A stretch of 64,000 nucleotides of DNA, from the NCBI GenBank assembly GCA_964575425.1, contig CAZNRD010000008.1, forward strand, positions 37,517-101,516, read 5' to 3'. A program made the position numbers and the translations under genes. The number at the start of each line of letters is the position of its first letter. Position 1 is the stretch's first letter. The stretch is from DATEAV01 sp964575425. GTDB lineage: Bacteria > Chloroflexota > Anaerolineae > Anaerolineales > E44-bin32. Below the pieces are notes generated by a model. The model worked only from the letters and a program-made list of their open reading frames with translations. It was not told the origin of the DNA and ran no database searches. Shown one piece after another: positions 27,084-34,546 of the stretch.

Positions 27084-27602
27084 TCAGGCCAAGCCGCGTG
27101 CCTTCGGGGCAATGTGATCGGCGTTCAGCACAACAGGCATCGGGCGCCCGCCCAAGACGGAGAGAAGCACACGCACTCGGGCCCGACCCGAAAGCCGTTC
27201 GTCAAACATGGCCTCGTACCCAGTGAGCGGGCCTTCCTGAATTAGGACCGCGTCGCCGCGGACAACGCCTTGCAGCGGATCACGGCGGAGTGCAGCCGCG
27301 AGTCGAACGCGTTTCTGCAGCGCAAAGATCACCGCGTCCGGAACTCTTGCGGGCTCTCCACCGAATGCCACGAGGCCTCTCACATGCGGTATGAAGCGGA
27401 AAGCCGTCGCGCCAACCTTCCCCAGATCGGCATGCACGAACATGTATCCCGGAAAGTAGGGCCGGACCTTGCGGGCCCGCGGGTTCACAGGCCGCACGAC
27501 CAGGATTGGGTAGAAGACTTCGTAACCCCTCGCCTTCACCAGGTGGCAGGCTATGTCTTCTTTGTTCGGCTTGGTGTGCAGTGCGTACCAATCCATCGTC
27601 AT
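27084..27602 (-). CDS. NusG-paralogue antiterminator (RfaH/LoaP/UpxY-like)
   Basis: About 172 residues from MTMDWYALHTKPNKEDI. NGN domain (1 to about 110) with the hallmark YALHTKPNKE start and RPYFPGYMFVHADL; a KOW-like C-terminal domain starts near GDAVLIQEGPLTGYEAMF. It is a specialised paralogue rather than housekeeping NusG, judged by divergence in the NGN core and its genomic place as the first gene of a roughly 26-kb polysaccharide operon. RfaH, LoaP and UpxY proteins load on RNA polymerase at leader elements and suppress termination through long operons; the same role is inferred here. Confidence 0.85.
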   Translation of the reverse strand: MTMDWYALHTKPNKEDIACHLVKARGYEVFYPILVVRPVNPRARKVRPYFPGYMFVHADLGKVGATAFRFIPHVRGLVAFGGEPARVPDAVIFALQKRVRLAAALRRDPLQGVVRGDAVLIQEGPLTGYEAMFDERLSGRARVRVLLSVLGGRPMPVVLNADHIAPKARGLA

Positions 27603-27809
27603 CACCCAAGGCCTCCCCATTACGAAGACGGCCATTTTCCGGCCGGCTGCCGCATAGGCACACCCCTACCCTGCTCCCATGCAGAACACCGGCCCGAGCA
27701 CGCGTGACCCACACCCTCAAGCCCGGCCCTGATGGCGCGCAATCACAACAGTCCAGCAGTCGTCGAGAGCGGCCCGCTTGCAGGACTGCGACCTTGCGTC
27801 CAGTTCTCT

Positions 27810-27822
27810 CGGAAGGCTTCCG
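27810..27822. promoter_or_regulatory. Perfect dyad in the leader of the polysaccharide operon
   Basis: CGGAAGGCTTCCG is a 6-bp perfect inverted repeat around one base, about 210 bases upstream of the antiterminator start and inside the inferred leader. Could be an operator or a small RNA hairpin acting as a recruitment or pausing element. Confidence 0.4.
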
Positions 27823-27855
27823 GCGCATAGACTGACGCTTTGCGAACCCGCGCTC

Positions 27856-27874
27856 CATTGGGCTCAGCCCAATG
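27856..27874. promoter_or_regulatory. Perfect 9+1+9 dyad in the leader of the polysaccharide operon
   Basis: CATTGGGCTCAGCCCAATG is perfectly self-complementary over 9 bp on each arm. It lies between the -10 box at 27972 and the antiterminator gene, about 49 bases (centre to centre) from the second dyad. Length and symmetry favour a protein-binding site for a dimeric regulator; in RNA it would form a tight GC-rich stem. Confidence 0.5.
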
Positions 27875-27971
27875 ACCTTCACAGCTCGCTCCGCGTCGGA
27901 GGAAGTGCTGCGCACGGATGACGATGATGACTGCGCAGAAGCGATTACGGCCCGCCGGAGCCTAATACGCC

Positions 27972-27977
27972 ATTATA
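27972..27977 (-). promoter_or_regulatory. Probable -10 box for the polysaccharide operon
   Basis: On the minus strand this reads TATAAT within GGTTATAATGG, an exact sigma-70-type -10 in otherwise GC-rich DNA. No good -35 is visible 16-18 bases upstream (about CAGCCC), so it may need an activator. A start near 27965 gives a leader of about 360 nt before the antiterminator gene. Confidence 0.5.
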
Positions 27978-28223
27978 ACCCGGATTACTCTTTTGGGCTG
28001 CCTTCAGACCGCCACCTTTCAGTCAGTTGAGGGTGCCCTGACGCCTTGTCAGCCTGCCGGCTGCGCTCCCTCCGACCCGGCGCGGGCTCCGGCTAGCCTG
28101 CAGCCCGCTGGACATATCAGGAACACTCCAGCCCTCGCAGCGCGATGTGCGCGCACACCGGCCAGCCCGCTTTGCAGTACTCGGATACCACTTTCGCGTC
28201 TTTTCAGGCTGCTTGGAAGACCC

Positions 28224-28297
28224 GGCGGGCTGAATAGCCCTCACCCTGCAGGGCTGATCCGGCGGGTTGAATGACCCTCACCCTGCAGGGTTGATCC
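28224..28297. repeat. Tandem pair of 37-bp units, each a hairpin
   Basis: Two abutting 37-bp copies (28224-28260 and 28261-28297) differ at a few positions only. Each contains a stem of the form N-N-CCCT / AGGG-N-N around CACCCTGC. Unit 1 has AGCCCT/AGGGCT and unit 2 has GACCCT/AGGGTT: the inner G-C pair became A-T (both arms changed) and the outer A-T became a G-T wobble, so the fold is kept. They end 19 bases past the stop of the response regulator on the minus strand, a typical place for a terminator or mRNA-protecting element; no T-run follows. Confidence 0.6.
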
Positions 28298-28315
28298 GGC
28301 GACTTCGGCGGTCTG

Positions 28316-29089
28316 CTAGGGGCTGGACACCAAACCGTGGCGCATGGCCCAGACTGCCGCCTGGGTCCGATCGGAGACGCCGAGTTTGGTCAAGACGTTG
28401 TGAACGTGGGATTTGACCGTGTTACGACTCAGGCACAGACGCTCGGCGATTGCCGCGTTGTCCATCCCCTCGGCGACCAGCGTCAGGATCCGGATCTCTT
28501 GCGGCGTCAGATCCGGCACGTCCCTTTCCTCGCCATCAACCGTCGCCCTCGTTGAGTCTACCAGCGCTCGCAGGGCAGACTGAAGGAGATGGTGCTCGAC
28601 GACGGTCTCGCCCTCAGCGACCGCCTTGACCGCCTGCGGGATCTTCTCGGGGTCCGCCGACTTCGGCAGGAAACCAGCGGCCCCAAGTATCACGGCTCGT
28701 GCGAAGTACTCGGGATTGCTAAATGAAGTGAGCATGAGGACGCTCGTCTGCGGGCGCGCGGCCTTGATCGATGCCAGCGCCTCGAGGCCATCCATGTCCG
28801 GCATCCGGATGTCCAGAAGGAGCACATCTGGTTCCAGGACCAGGGTTTTCTCCATCGCCTGCCGGCCTGTCATGGCCTCCCCAACAACCTCGATGCCCTC
28901 CTTGCCCAGGATCATCTTGAGTCCTTCGATAATGAGCGGGTGGTCATCGGCGACCAACACCCGGACAGCCCGCCGCGTTGGCGGGCGGCTCGCCTCGGCC
29001 TTCTTGGCCTCGCGGGCTCCGGGGCGGCGCCGGCCGGTGGGCGATCCCCTGCGCCGGCGGTCAGGTTGGTCATCCTGTAGTCGCATCGC
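28316..29089 (-). CDS. NarL/FixJ-family response regulator (orphan)
   Basis: About 257 residues from MRLQDDQPDR. A basic, Pro/Arg-rich N-terminal extension of about 40 residues precedes a receiver domain (VRVLVADDHPLIIEGLKMIL with the acidic pair; DVLLLDIRMPDMDG with the phospho-acceptor Asp near 92; Lys in GFLPKSADP). The C-terminal LuxR-type helix-turn-helix reads LTPQEIRILTLVAEGMDNAAIAERLCLSRNTVKSHVHNVL (split here only by reading), typical of DNA-binding output. No sensor kinase lies nearby. Its target is unknown; the adjacent polysaccharide operon is a candidate. Confidence 0.9.
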   Translation of the reverse strand, partial: AMRLQDDQPDRRRRGSPTGRRRPGAREAKKAEASRPPTRRAVRVLVADDHPLIIEGLKMILGKEGIEVVGEAMTGRQAMEKTLVLEPDVLLLDIRMPDMDGLEALASIKAARPQTSVLMLTSFSNPEYFARAVILGAAGFLPKSADPEKIPQAVKAVAEGETVVEHHLLQSALRALVDSTRATVDGEERDVPDLTPQEIRILTLVAEGMDNAAIAERLCLSRNTVKSHVHNVLTKLGVSDRTQAAVWAMRHGLVSSP

Positions 29090-29522
29090 CTTACCCAGCA
29101 GAACGCGCTCGCTTTTCTGGCAAGCGCACCGGAGGGCCATTGTGTCTATGGGTGCCACCACACTCTGAAATGGCGCAGGGTTCACCCTGCCAGCGGAGAG
29201 TGCACGATGCGTGCCTCTCGTGCTACAAGATCATCCATCCGGCCTACCCCACAACTGCCCGAATCACCCCTCGGCGGCGACACCCTCCACTCACCAGCAC
29301 GGAGCACTTGCTCGCGAGGGTACGCCCCATCGCCGGCCGATCGTCCTGGCGGGGAGACAGACGTGGAAGCCGAAGGCATTACAATAAGACCCCGGCCACC
29401 TTCCTCTTGCATCCGACCGCTCACAAGAGGGTTTCCCAGCAGGTTGGCCATGGCGATCAAAGAAGGACCAGTCCTAACAGCCAGAGTTGACATATAGACA
29501 TCGATGGATCCAGCCTCTTTAC
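29090..29522. other. Leader/intergenic stretch upstream of the response regulator
   Basis: No convincing gene. It would be the transcribed leader (about 430 nt) if the promoter at 29523-29550 drives the response regulator. A TTGACA at 29487-29492 on the plus strand has no matching -10. Confidence 0.4.
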
Positions 29523-29550
29523 ATTATACCCTGCGCGGGGTTTCGCTCAA
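29523..29550 (-). promoter_or_regulatory. Sigma-70-type promoter reading leftward
   Basis: Minus strand: -35 TTGAGC (29545-29550), 16-bp spacer, -10 TATAAT (29523-29528). It points toward the response regulator at 28316-29089 with no other gene between. Confidence 0.6.
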
Positions 29551-29564
29551 ATGGCAATAGCGTC

Positions 29565-30183
29565 CTAGTCGGAAGTGGACCGACATAGTCTCTCGACCTT
29601 CTTGAGGATGGTGTCGTCCGTCGCTGCTGTCGGCCGGCTCAGCCTCCACACTGGGATGTAGCGGGAGTAGTCGCCCAGCAACGTCGAAAAGCACCCTTCC
29701 TGGTCGGTGGACAGCCAGGCCAGCTGCCGGGCCGACTTCTCCGGCTGCGCCAGCGCCATCTGGACGCTCTGTCCCCTTGTCGGCTTCGGCAGCCCGGTTC
29801 CCTGGCTTGCCGGCGCCTCGAAGGCTGCGGCTCTAGCCCCTTCTGCCCATCCTGCTGGTGCTGCCCGTGCCTGCGGTGGCACCGTCCAGCGTCCATTGGG
29901 GGGAAGCTGCTGCGGGACCGTCCAACTCGCCCAGAGCATTCCCTACCCGCAAGTCTGGCTGCTCGACCGGCTGGATGATCTCGCGCTTGCTTGCCGCCGG
30001 GCGCCGCACGCAGTGCGGTGCAAGGTTCACCTGTCCAACGGCGGCTCCTTGCCCAGCAAGCTCCTTCCCCCAGCACCGGCCGCCGGAGAAGCTGTGAGCG
30101 CCCGATTCCTGACCGGAAGCTCCACCACGAGCTGCTTGAGTTGCGCCCGGATGCCACACGCCTGGCGTAGGTCTGCCTGACAA
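29565..30183. other. Region without a supportable gene
   Basis: Several overlapping frames are open but Arg/Pro/Ser-rich and unlike any family I know. One minus-strand stretch (29565 to about 29760, with LLGDYSRYIPVWRLSRP) looks slightly more protein-like and may be the remains of a gene. It follows a pseudogene, so general decay of this segment is plausible. Confidence 0.35.
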
Positions 30184-30725
30184 TCAGTACCCCCTACCAG
30201 GAGCTGCTTTCGTGCCTGGAGAGAGTTCCTTCTCTATCGGTAGTAGGCGCTGGATGGGATTCCATCCCGCCGGCCCAGGGCGGCAACCGCCATCTCGTCC
30301 CACAAGCCTTACAGTTCGCCTGCGGCAGAAGCGCCCAGACCTCAAGGCGGGCGCGGGGCGGTAGCCGCCACCAGTTCGCGGCGGTGATAGCCTGTGCGAG
30401 CGCCCCAGCAGGGTCACGCCTTCGTCGCTGTCCCCCACCTGGGTGATGCTCACTCGTTCCGGGCTGAGCGTGATCAAGCCTGGGTGCCTGCGCAGTGTCA
30501 GCGAACGCGCCTGGGGATTGTAGGCGATCACGTTGGGAAGTGTCGCCAGGTACAGCAGCACCTCGCCCAGGGAGCGGGAGGGTTTCCCCACAACGATGAT
30601 CTTGCCCAGTTCCGCCAGGCAAGGTCGGACACGCTCGAGCGCGATGGAGTCGAGATAGGGCCCGCTCACGTGTGGAACAGATTGCCGCGCACGGCCTGGA
30701 TGCCCGCCCCGGGCACCTCGATCAT
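30184..30725 (-). pseudogene. Broken Fe-S-cluster (CO-dehydrogenase-gamma-like) domain protein
   Basis: Read in three successive frames the segment gives a coherent protein: MIEVPGAGIQAVRGNLFHT (start 30725, directly after the 48-aa gene, GGTG SD), then VSGPYLDSIALERVRPC through LPNVIAYNPQARSLTLRRH and ITQVGDSDEGVTLL, then LEVWALLPQANCKACG. This matches the layout of the paralogue at 32329-32868, including the CxxC start of the Fe-S motif (NCRACGETTC there). Frameshifts lie near 30670, near 30410 and again after CKACG near 30295, so the last two cysteines are lost. Too many lesions for simple sequencing error. Confidence 0.7.
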
Positions 30726-30731
30726 CACCTG

Positions 30732-30878
30732 TCAACCGCCCTCGAGCAGGTCGCGCGCCTTGCCCTTGAAATGCTGCTTGAGAAAGGCCAGGGCGCCCTC
30801 GGCGTCGTCGTCCATCAGGATGCGGATCAGCTCCACAAGATCGGCTTCCTCCAGCACCAGGTTCATGGCCTTCTTCAT
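30732..30878 (-). CDS. 48-residue acidic/helical small protein
   Basis: MKKAMNLVLEEADLVELIRI followed by LMDDDAEGALAFLKQHFKGK and a short tail. Predicted mostly helical, unknown family. It sits between the CooT-like gene and the broken Fe-S gene, with stop-to-start spacing of 6 bases to the latter. A short AGAGG-ACGA-CCTCT stem lies just before its ATG where an SD would be, so the start is less certain. Role unknown; context suggests a partner of the metal/Fe-S proteins around it. Confidence 0.6.
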   Translation of the reverse strand: MKKAMNLVLEEADLVELIRILMDDDAEGALAFLKQHFKGKARDLLEGG

Positions 30879-30939
30879 GCCAGAGGTCGTCCTCTCGGGC
30901 CTATCCGGCCCTGCTTTGTTTCGGGATTGCCGATCTCTC

Positions 30940-31233
30940 TCAGTGCCCGTGCTCGTGGGAGGTGGTTTTCTCCCGTTTCCCTGCCGTGCGGTCTTCTTCG
31001 TTATCGCCCTCCCAATGCGCCGTTGGGGAATCTGCCGGAGAGGCGGGCGACACAAGGGTGATCGTATGTTTCAGCGAGTCCACTTCGTGAATCGTCGCCC
31101 GTATGCGCTGCGGTTCCTTCAGCAGCCCGCGCAGCACAACGCAATCCCCCTCCTAGCGGGCGACCAGGATATCCTCGGCCACCTTCTCACTGCGGCCATC
31201 CCCACACCGCACCCACACGCTTGACTCGCACAC
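30940..31233 (-). pseudogene. cooT: CooT-family nickel-binding protein, interrupted by in-frame TAG
   Basis: GTG start at 31233 behind GGAGGGG gives MCESSVWVRCGDGRSEKVAE then DILVAR, an in-frame TAG (31153-31155), and in the same frame EGDCVVLRGLLKEPQRIRAT, IHEVDSLKHTITLV. This is the CooT fold: Cys at position 2, the 'vedv..l..egd.v.l.dl.g' core and the final 'a.i.eidl..h.I.L' strand. CooT is a small Ni-binding protein for CO-dehydrogenase maturation. The tail is charged and ends HEHGH, extra potential metal ligands. Only the amber codon breaks it; a Gln (CAG) there would restore a normal protein. Confidence 0.7.
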
Positions 31234-31278
31234 AATCCCCTCCTACACGAGGCATCCGGCTCCACGGGGGACGTCCCA

Positions 31279-31295
31279 CTCCGGAGGCACCGGAG
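31279..31295. repeat. Intercistronic hairpin
   Basis: CTCCGG-AGGCA-CCGGAG, a perfect 6-bp stem with a 5-base loop between the mini-thioredoxin gene and the CooT-like gene. Possibly an mRNA-processing or attenuating element. Confidence 0.35.
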
Positions 31296-31368
31296 CCCGC
31301 GTGCTTCGACTCCGTCGTCTTTGTGGAAGCCACTCGTCGCCCGGATTCCCAGGCCCCCGCGGAGAGCT

Positions 31369-31644
31369 TCAGCGGTCGCCGGTCCCATCCAGGGCTTCCT
31401 GCAGCCAGCCTTTCACCTCCTTCAAGCTCGGGATGCGTCCGGCGCAGACGAGCTTCTCATTGACCACCGGGCCCGGTGTGAACAGAATCGGATACTCCTG
31501 AATCGCCACCGGATCCTCGATGTGCTCCACCGTCGCCTCGAGGTTGGGGTCCGCTGTGGCCAGTTCATCCAGCGCCTCGATCACCAGTTGCTGCACCCGG
31601 TCACAGTTGTGGCAGCCCGGTCCCAGAACCTTGATGCTCAGCAT
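31369..31644 (-). CDS. Mini-thioredoxin (TM0996/MTH895 family) 1
   Basis: About 91 residues from MLSIKVLGPGCHNCDRVQQL. The N-terminal GPGCHNC holds the redox-active CxxC; ILFTPGPVVNEKLVCAGRIP carries the family's cis-Pro and VNEKLVxAGRxP signature. GGAGGTG precedes the start. These small proteins are thioredoxin-like disulfide reductases often linked to arsenic (ArsR/ACR3) or permease genes, probably supplying thiols or delivering metal. Paralogue of the next gene upstream (31744-32055). Confidence 0.85.
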   Translation of the reverse strand: MLSIKVLGPGCHNCDRVQQLVIEALDELATADPNLEATVEHIEDPVAIQEYPILFTPGPVVNEKLVCAGRIPSLKEVKGWLQEALDGTGDR

Positions 31645-31743
31645 AGGCACCTCCTCGTGAGTCACCCGGCCCGAATGCCCTTCACCTGCAGCCGGGCCGT
31701 GAGCGTTCCGGTCCGTCCCGATTGCCCGCCGCCTCTTCCCCGC

Positions 31744-32055
31744 TCAGACTGACGTGTGCGGCGAACCAGCCCCCTCCGTCTTGCCATCGCCTTGAGCCTG
31801 CAGCGCCTCCCGGTACCAGCCCAGCACCTCCGCCGTCTTGGGAATCCTTCCGGCGCAGACCAGCTTCTCGTTCACCACCAGGCCAGGCGTGAACAGAATC
31901 GGGAAGTCCATGATCTCCATGGGGTCATCCAAGTGCACGAGACTGACCGCCACTTCAGGCTGCTCGCGGCGAAGCATCTCCAGCGCGGCGGCGGCCGCTC
32001 GCTCCACGGCATAGCACTTGGCACACCCGGGGCCCAGGACTTTGACGTTCAGCAC
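31744..32055 (-). CDS. Mini-thioredoxin (TM0996/MTH895 family) 2
   Basis: About 103 residues from a GTG start: MLNVKVLGPGCAKCYAVERA. CxxC is CAKC; the cis-Pro segment is ILFTPGLVVNEKLVCAGRIP. AGGAGG for this gene lies inside the last codons of the zinc-ribbon gene, whose TGA ends 2 bases before the GTG, so coupling is likely. The longer frame upstream has no SD. Active sites differ (CHNC versus CAKC), suggesting the tandem copies have distinct partners. Confidence 0.85.
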   Translation of the reverse strand: MLNVKVLGPGCAKCYAVERAAAAALEMLRREQPEVAVSLVHLDDPMEIMDFPILFTPGLVVNEKLVCAGRIPKTAEVLGWYREALQAQGDGKTEGAGSPHTSV

Positions 32056-32057
32056 GG

Positions 32058-32252
32058 TCACCCTCCTGGCGCCGACCCCTGGCTCCCAAGACCCTTCTTC
32101 TCGCACTCAATGCACAGGTCCGTTGGCCGGTTCGTCCAGTACTTCATCCCACATCCGGGGCAGGTGGCCTGGCGCAGGCCGCTCTTCTTCGGCTGCGGCT
32201 TGGGCCGCAGTTCCGGCGGTAGGCCGGCGAACGGGTCCGGATGCAGGTGCAC
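32058..32252 (-). CDS. Small zinc-ribbon protein
   Basis: 64 residues; the C-terminal half contains ATCPGCGMKYWTNRPTDLCIEC, a four-cysteine zinc ribbon (CPGC and CIEC). The start is a GTG without visible SD. In another frame an ATG (MNQGQDDTKKENVTADG) lies about 60 bases upstream and would join by a shift of frame, so the 5' end may be mis-set or frameshifted. Position right before the second mini-thioredoxin suggests a shared redox or metal role. Confidence 0.6.
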   Translation of the reverse strand: MHLHPDPFAGLPPELRPKPQPKKSGLRQATCPGCGMKYWTNRPTDLCIECEKKGLGSQGSAPGG

Positions 32253-32328
32253 AGCGGGGGCGTCCCGTCGGCGGTCACGTTTTCCTTCTTCGTGTCGTCC
32301 TGGCCCTGGTTCATAGCCTCATCATACC

Positions 32329-32868
32329 TCATGTCCCGATGCGGGGGGCGTCGATCACAATGGGGCGCAGCTGCGCGAGTTTTTCGGCATGTTCGGCCTG
32401 CTGCAGCGCGGGACAATCCTCGATCTTCTTCTGCGAGGCCGCCAGCTTGAGGGCAAAGGTGAAGCAGGTCGTTTCCCCACAGGCCCTGCAGTTCGTTCCC
32501 GGCAGCAGCTTGTAGACGGCCATCGGCGTGGGCCGTTGATGGGCCTCGAAGTCGGGATCGATCTCCGCTCGCCGCTCCCAGGTGCGGTTCACCAGGTCGA
32601 TCAGGCCGCGCAGCTCCTTCAGCGCAGCCTCACGATCCTCCACATTGCTGGTGGCGATCTCATAGGCATGGAAAGCGATGTTGTGACCCCCTTTCTTCCA
32701 TGTCAGGCTGTTCGCCTCCCGGTGGTAGACCGCCCCGCGCAGCGTGGCGTTCAGGTAGGGCAGCACCTCGGAGATATCGGTCGTCAGCCGCGCGGTGGCG
32801 GCAAAGCGCTCCGCCCCAGGCTCGCAAGGCGGCGTGAAGACTTCGACATCGTAGTGCTCGATCAGCAT
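32329..32868 (-). CDS. Fe-S-cluster domain protein (CODH/ACS gamma-like FeS motif)
   Basis: 179 residues. The first 120 residues form an alpha/beta domain (TTDISEVLPYLNATLRGAVY, HNIAFHAYEIATSNVEDREA); the C-terminus has PGTNCRACGETTCFTFALKL with cysteines at 127, 130, 135 and a fourth at 152 (IEDCPAL), the C-x2-C-x4-C-x16-C pattern of the 4Fe-4S domain of corrinoid/CODH-type proteins. Intact paralogue of the pseudogene at 30184-30725. Likely electron transfer or metal delivery; exact partner unknown. Confidence 0.8.
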   Translation of the reverse strand: MLIEHYDVEVFTPPCEPGAERFAATARLTTDISEVLPYLNATLRGAVYHREANSLTWKKGGHNIAFHAYEIATSNVEDREAALKELRGLIDLVNRTWERRAEIDPDFEAHQRPTPMAVYKLLPGTNCRACGETTCFTFALKLAASQKKIEDCPALQQAEHAEKLAQLRPIVIDAPRIGT

Positions 32869-32877
32869 CCGACCTCC

Positions 32878-33606
32878 TCACGCCAGCCGCCGGGAAAGGA
32901 TCTTCACCGCCAGCCAGAACAGGACCGCAGCGTAGCCTGCCAGCACGATCAGGTCCACCGCCACGAGGGAAACCCCCTGGCTCCCCAACGCGGCCTGCAG
33001 CACCTCGACGCTGTAGGTCAGCGGCAGCAGCCGGGCCAGGACCTGCAGCCACAAAGGAAGAGAGGCAACCGGCACGAACACACCGCCTAGGAAGATCATC
33101 GGAAAGCGCAGGAAGTTGGCCAGGGTCTGCGCCTCGAAGATCTCCCGCACCGCCACGGAGACGAAGGCACCCAGGGCGGAAAAGGCAGCGGAGGACAGCA
33201 CCAGGCCCAGGACCAGGAGCGGCCAACTGGAGACCCGGATTGCGAACACGGGGAGGGCGATCGCCAGCACCGCGGCGGTCACCGTCAGCCCGAAGACCAT
33301 GCCGCCCAGCAGCTTCCCCAACAGCAGGGCAGGCAAGCGGATGGGGGCCAGCACCAGGCGTTCGAGCGAGCCGATGCGCCTCTCGAAGACGATGACGATG
33401 GCCTCCATCGAGCTCGTGCCAAAGAGTAGCGTCAGCCCAAGAAGACCGGGGACCAACGATCCCACCTCCCCTGGCGTGCGGATGACGAAGGCCAGGACAA
33501 AGGCGAAGGGGAGCATGATGCCCCAGCTGATGTTGGGCGGCTTGAGGTAATAAGCACGCAGGTCTTTGAGGGCGATGTAGAACATCCCCCTCAGGTCATC
33601 CCGCAG
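32878..33606 (-). CDS. ABC-2-type transporter permease
   Basis: About 242 residues with six membrane segments; LRDDLRGMFYIALKDLRAYYL is a typical cytoplasmic N-terminal amphipathic helix and RRIGSLERLVLAPIRLPALLLGK the coupling region. GGAGGAG precedes ATG 33606. It overlaps the ATPase gene (33596-34546) by 11 bases. Together they form a two-gene export system; cargo unknown. Proximity to arsenic and thiol genes hints at a detoxification or lipid/antibiotic export role. Confidence 0.86.
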   Translation of the reverse strand: MRDDLRGMFYIALKDLRAYYLKPPNISWGIMLPFAFVLAFVIRTPGEVGSLVPGLLGLTLLFGTSSMEAIVIVFERRIGSLERLVLAPIRLPALLLGKLLGGMVFGLTVTAAVLAIALPVFAIRVSSWPLLVLGLVLSSAAFSALGAFVSVAVREIFEAQTLANFLRFPMIFLGGVFVPVASLPLWLQVLARLLPLTYSVEVLQAALGSQGVSLVAVDLIVLAGYAAVLFWLAVKILSRRLA

Positions 33607-34546
33607 CATTCGCTCCTCCCCTGGTCCCTTTCTCCGCCAGCATGACCTCCGCACTCAACCCCGTCAGCCGAACGAACACGTCTTCCAGCGTGGGCACGAT
33701 CGTGTTGACCGCCAGCACCTGACGCTCTGCCTGGCTCGTCAGCGCCTGCTGCACCAGGGCGGCCACGTCGTCACCCTGATACCGCTCCACAACCAACCGA
33801 CCCTCACTCCCGATGGCCTTCACCTCCACCGTGGCCTTTCCCCCTGCGGCCGCCTTGAGATTGTTGACGGTGTCCACAGCCACAATCCGGCCGCCAACCA
33901 TGATGGCGACCCGATCGCAGAGACGCTCGGCTTCCTCCAGGTAGTGAGTCGTCAGCAGGATGGTGACCCCTTCCCGCCTGAGGCCGGAGAGCCGCTGGCG
34001 AAGGCTCCGCGCGCTCATCACATCCAGGCCCGTGGTCGGCTCATCCAAGAAGAGCAGCGCCGGGCGATGGGCCAGGGCGGCGGCGACGGTCAGGGCGCGC
34101 TTCATCCCGCGCGACAGTCTGGCGAACGGTGTCTCCCCCTTGGCGGCGAGCCCGAATGCATCCAACAGGTCGTCGGCCCGCCGCCGGCGCTCCCGCCTGG
34201 GAACACCGTAGAGCTGCATCATGAAGATCAGGTTGTCTCGCGCCGATAGCTCCTCATACAAGTTCGAGACTTCAGGAACCACCCCGATCTTCTTCTTGAT
34301 GCGGGGCAGATCAGCCTCCAGGTCCATGCCGAGGACGGTCGCCTTGCCCGCCGTGGGCGCCGCCAGGCCCGTCAGCATGCGGATCGTCGACGTCTTGCCG
34401 GCACCATTTGGCCCGAGAAGGCCGAACACCTCCCCGCCGCGAACGCGCAAGTCCACCTGGTCCACTGCCCGCACGGGCGCCTGGCGCGGTGGGAGGTAGA
34501 CCTTCGTCAGGCCCTCTGCCTCGATGGCCCACGCCTCTGCGCTCAC
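33596..34546 (-). CDS. ABC transporter ATP-binding protein (export type)
   Basis: About 316 residues from a GTG start: MSAEAWAIEAEGLTKVYLPP. Walker A GPNGAGKTSTIRML, signature LSRGMKRALTVAAAL, Walker B ALLFLDEPTTGLDV, H-loop LLTTHYLEEAE. The C-terminal 80 residues form the DrrA-type extension. The GTG overlaps the stop of the PIG-L gene (GTGA) and GGAGGAGAG precedes it, so the long upstream frame is not coding. Confidence 0.88.
   Translation of the reverse strand: MSAEAWAIEAEGLTKVYLPPRQAPVRAVDQVDLRVRGGEVFGLLGPNGAGKTSTIRMLTGLAAPTAGKATVLGMDLEADLPRIKKKIGVVPEVSNLYEELSARDNLIFMMQLYGVPRRERRRRADDLLDAFGLAAKGETPFARLSRGMKRALTVAAALAHRPALLFLDEPTTGLDVMSARSLRQRLSGLRREGVTILLTTHYLEEAERLCDRVAIMVGGRIVAVDTVNNLKAAAGGKATVEVKAIGSEGRLVVERYQGDDVAALVQQALTSQAERQVLAVNTIVPTLEDVFVRLTGLSAEVMLAEKGTRGGANAAG

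Noticed and set aside
28224..28297. Possible CRISPR-like direct repeat
   Set aside because: Only two abutting copies with no spacer between them; it is a tandem duplication with hairpins, and no cas genes exist in the window.
29487..29492. TTGACA on the plus strand
   Set aside because: No -10-like hexamer 16-18 bases downstream; the convincing promoter nearby points the other way.
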